A stretch of 64,000 nucleotides of DNA from Cryobacterium sp. Y82 (lineage in GTDB: Bacteria > Actinomycetota > Actinomycetes > Actinomycetales > Microbacteriaceae). Position 1 is the first letter of the stretch; each line of letters begins with the position of its first letter. Below the pieces are notes generated by a model, which was given only the letters and a program-made list of their open reading frames with translations, was not told the origin of the DNA and did no database searches. Shown one piece after another: positions 62,426 through 64,000 of this stretch. The stretch spans positions 90,033 through 154,032 of the forward strand of contig NZ_PJJJ01000032.1 in NCBI RefSeq assembly GCF_002929495.1. The letters are read 5' to 3'. The translations under genes were made by a program, and so were the position numbers.

Positions 62426-63811
62426 TCATGAACGGCGACTGCTGAGTTCATGCTCTAACCATTCAATTTTTGCACTGAAATGTTGTGAAGACGAAGCTGC
62501 CCCTGCTTCTATTGATTCCATTCTCGAACGCAAGTGAAGTGCAGTCGCTTCGGCGTTTTCTTCAAGCCATTGCAGCTTTTCGGATACAAAATCAAATCGA
62601 ATTTGGATACTCCGCAAACGAGAGCTCATGTCGAAGTTGGATAAAATAAGATTGGCCAGAACTGCACTCCGTACGCCCGATTTTACGGGCGGTGCCTCGA
62701 CGTCGGCTGATCCCGCAATAAATTCTGCGAGAGTATCGAAATGGGTCTCGACCCGCGCAATGATCGTCGCCAACTTCGATGGAGCCAAGGGCATCTGGTC
62801 GATGGATTTCATGACCGTGCGCAATTCTCCTATGGTCTCGGCATACCTCGTTTGGCAATCTAGAGAACGGAAGAGATCAGCACTCTTGTCGTAATTCATA
62901 TAGTTGAAGCACACGGCCCTGACGCCATGGGCAAGAGCTGTGATTGCGCCGTGATAGCTGACACCGACATATAACTCCGCTCGTCGAATCACTGCGGCCA
63001 TTTCTGTGATTGATTCGCTGATCCAGACGGATGATGGAGACAACATTTGCGATTCTAGAGTGCGTAATGCCCCAAGATCCCCGTGCGCATTGGAAAGTGG
63101 CAGCAATATTGCATGGAGGTCATTTTCTGCCGCGTAAACCGAGAGCACCCCCGCCAATTCCGCGATATTGTCCTTACTTAAGAAGCGATTGATGTGGACT
63201 ACGAAGTAAGCCATTTCCGGCAGTGGAGTCCGTAAATTGTCTTCAGTTATTGAAAGGTATTTTGCGAGCGCCAGAGCGGTATCAGGACAAACAGTAATTT
63301 TATCGCTGGACAGTCCCAGAACACCTAGATTCTTCAGGGATGTGTCGTTGCGCACTGAAATGTACTTGCTCTGCTCAATAAGACCTTTGGCAATCGAGGA
63401 GATTTCGATCGGGAAGGTGTAGGGGACGTCGGGTGCATTCCACAACAAGGGGACGTCGTACTCGGCGCAGAAGACCGAGGTCACTATCCAAGTCTCAGCG
63501 ATTGCGTAGTCCTGCAATTCCGCATTGTCTCCCAAAAACTGATGAAGGACCTCGGCGTGGACGAGGGCGCCGCCCCCGATGACGACCGCATCGAATGGTT
63601 CGATTCGGTGCATTTCTTCCAAGGTCGCGAGCGCATGGACGACTCGACTGCTGGGTGTAAGCCTGGGTTTGGTGTTAGTCGGTGCGAACTCAACCAGCTC
63701 TATGTCCAGACCACGAAGTCGCAGGGCTTCCCGAAAGATCTCGGGGAACAAAAGATCCCCATAGTTCTCAACATCGAATGCACCGGACATAGCAACTCGA
63801 AGGTTCTTCAT
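62426..63811 (-). CDS. Polysaccharide pyruvyl transferase family protein
   Basis: 461 residues, ATG 63811. PS_pyruv_trans domain with VAMSGAFDVENYGDLLFPEIF (start), DAVVIGGGALVHAEV, CPDTALALAKYLSI and VSYHGAITALAHGVRAVCF (His-containing substrate loop). The C-terminal about 90 residues are helical with LQWLEENAEATALHLRSRMESIEA, a probable coiled coil. It adds ketal-linked pyruvate to a surface glycan (inference). G+C is clearly lower than in the rest of the window, suggesting acquisition. Confidence 0.85.
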   Translation of the reverse strand: MKNLRVAMSGAFDVENYGDLLFPEIFREALRLRGLDIELVEFAPTNTKPRLTPSSRVVHALATLEEMHRIEPFDAVVIGGGALVHAEVLHQFLGDNAELQDYAIAETWIVTSVFCAEYDVPLLWNAPDVPYTFPIEISSIAKGLIEQSKYISVRNDTSLKNLGVLGLSSDKITVCPDTALALAKYLSITEDNLRTPLPEMAYFVVHINRFLSKDNIAELAGVLSVYAAENDLHAILLPLSNAHGDLGALRTLESQMLSPSSVWISESITEMAAVIRRAELYVGVSYHGAITALAHGVRAVCFNYMNYDKSADLFRSLDCQTRYAETIGELRTVMKSIDQMPLAPSKLATIIARVETHFDTLAEFIAGSADVEAPPVKSGVRSAVLANLILSNFDMSSRLRSIQIRFDFVSEKLQWLEENAEATALHLRSRMESIEAGAASSSQHFSAKIEWLEHELSSRRS

Positions 63812-64000
63812 TGCGCAACCTTATCCGCGGAAGGTGTCAGTACGGCAACTGAACGATCCGAAGACCACGACCCGCAGGCCCGGTCCGGGGCAATCGACTG
63901 CCTCGTTTTGATCCTGACGGCCCCAACGAACACCTCCGCAAGCGCCCCGCACGGAATCACCCCACGCATGATCGTTCGACCGTATACGCCAAGTCGCCTG
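63808..64000 (-). CDS. 3' end of an unidentified gene, operon partner of the pyruvyl transferase
   Basis: A frame open from the window edge ends at TGA overlapping the pyruvyl-transferase ATG (ATGA), the spacing of a coupled operon. 63 codons are visible, with the hydrophobic segment VIPCGALAEVFVGAVRIKTRQ and a C-terminus ending SADKVAQ. No recognised family from this part. A second frame is also open, so the call rests mainly on the ATGA overlap. Confidence 0.45.
   Translation of the reverse strand, partial: RRLGVYGRTIMRGVIPCGALAEVFVGAVRIKTRQSIAPDRACGSWSSDRSVAVLTPSADKVAQ

Overview
The window is about 64 kb of high-GC actinobacterial chromosome. The closest family I can argue for is Microbacteriaceae. 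The reasons are the gene content (AccD-AccE-BirA block, LCP protein with an N-terminal membrane domain, small lysine-rich MADKS-type protein, ThrE family, PcaDC fusion), the frequent GTG starts with 4-base GTGA/ATGA overlaps, and a strong excess of a CGGATGCC-type octamer. I do not name a genus. I saw no rRNA, tRNA, CRISPR array, prophage or classical insertion sequence.

Layout. (1) 2-6715: a 5-oxoproline / biotin-dependent amide cluster. It holds pxpA (5' end outside the window), a pxpB-pxpC fusion, a biotin carboxylase-BCCP protein, a GntR/FCD regulator, and divergently a DUF1445 hydro-lyase and an NRAMP-like transporter. This is the gene set of Bacillus subtilis ycsFGI-kipIA plus a biotin carboxylase. 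(2) 7099-22659: aromatic acid catabolism. It holds a PadR regulator with a clear operator, vanillate demethylase VanAB, an SsuABC/TauABC-type uptake system, an IclR regulator, and a continuous pobA-pcaH-pcaG-pcaB-pcaDC-pcaI-pcaJ-pcaF operon. Vanillate and 4-hydroxybenzoate both give protocatechuate, which goes to succinyl-CoA and acetyl-CoA. (3) 22660-32397: accessory genes: a DUF559 protein flanked by two copies of a ~110-bp repeat, two acyl-CoA dehydrogenases, an AlaX-like protein, small proteins, a ThrE exporter, a DUF4349 lipoprotein, an alpha/beta hydrolase and an SDR. (4) 32503-39798: purine nucleoside salvage: nucleoside hydrolase, adenosine deaminase, purine nucleoside phosphorylase and a phosphosugar mutase with a long unusual N-terminus. 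An ascorbate-type PTS EIIA-EIIB pair without EIIC sits among them. (5) 39979-52474: housekeeping: quinone reductase, acyl-CoA carboxylase alpha, Maf, an RNA methyltransferase, a NarL-type two-component system with a degenerate second kinase, acyl-CoA carboxylase beta and epsilon, BirA and a PH-domain protein. (6) 52451-64000: purK-purE and cell-envelope glycan genes: GtrA proteins, LCP ligase, a glycosyltransferase, dTDP-rhamnose genes split into rfbDB and rfbCA around a methyltransferase, a pyruvyl-transferase and the end of a further gene. Base composition falls visibly from about 61.8 kb onward.

The least explained signals are the intergenic elements. There are three families: A, ~110 bp with four inverted/direct units, three copies, two of them bracketing the DUF559 gene; B, 62-bp hairpins with a strict 27-8-27 layout, three copies within 3.1 kb; C, a ~80-90-bp element with 16-bp ends, two copies. 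To these add a 58/67-bp tandem duplication of the pcaH/pcaG junction that creates a translationally coupled mini-ORF, and the pervasive CGGATGCC octamer, which also builds terminator stems.
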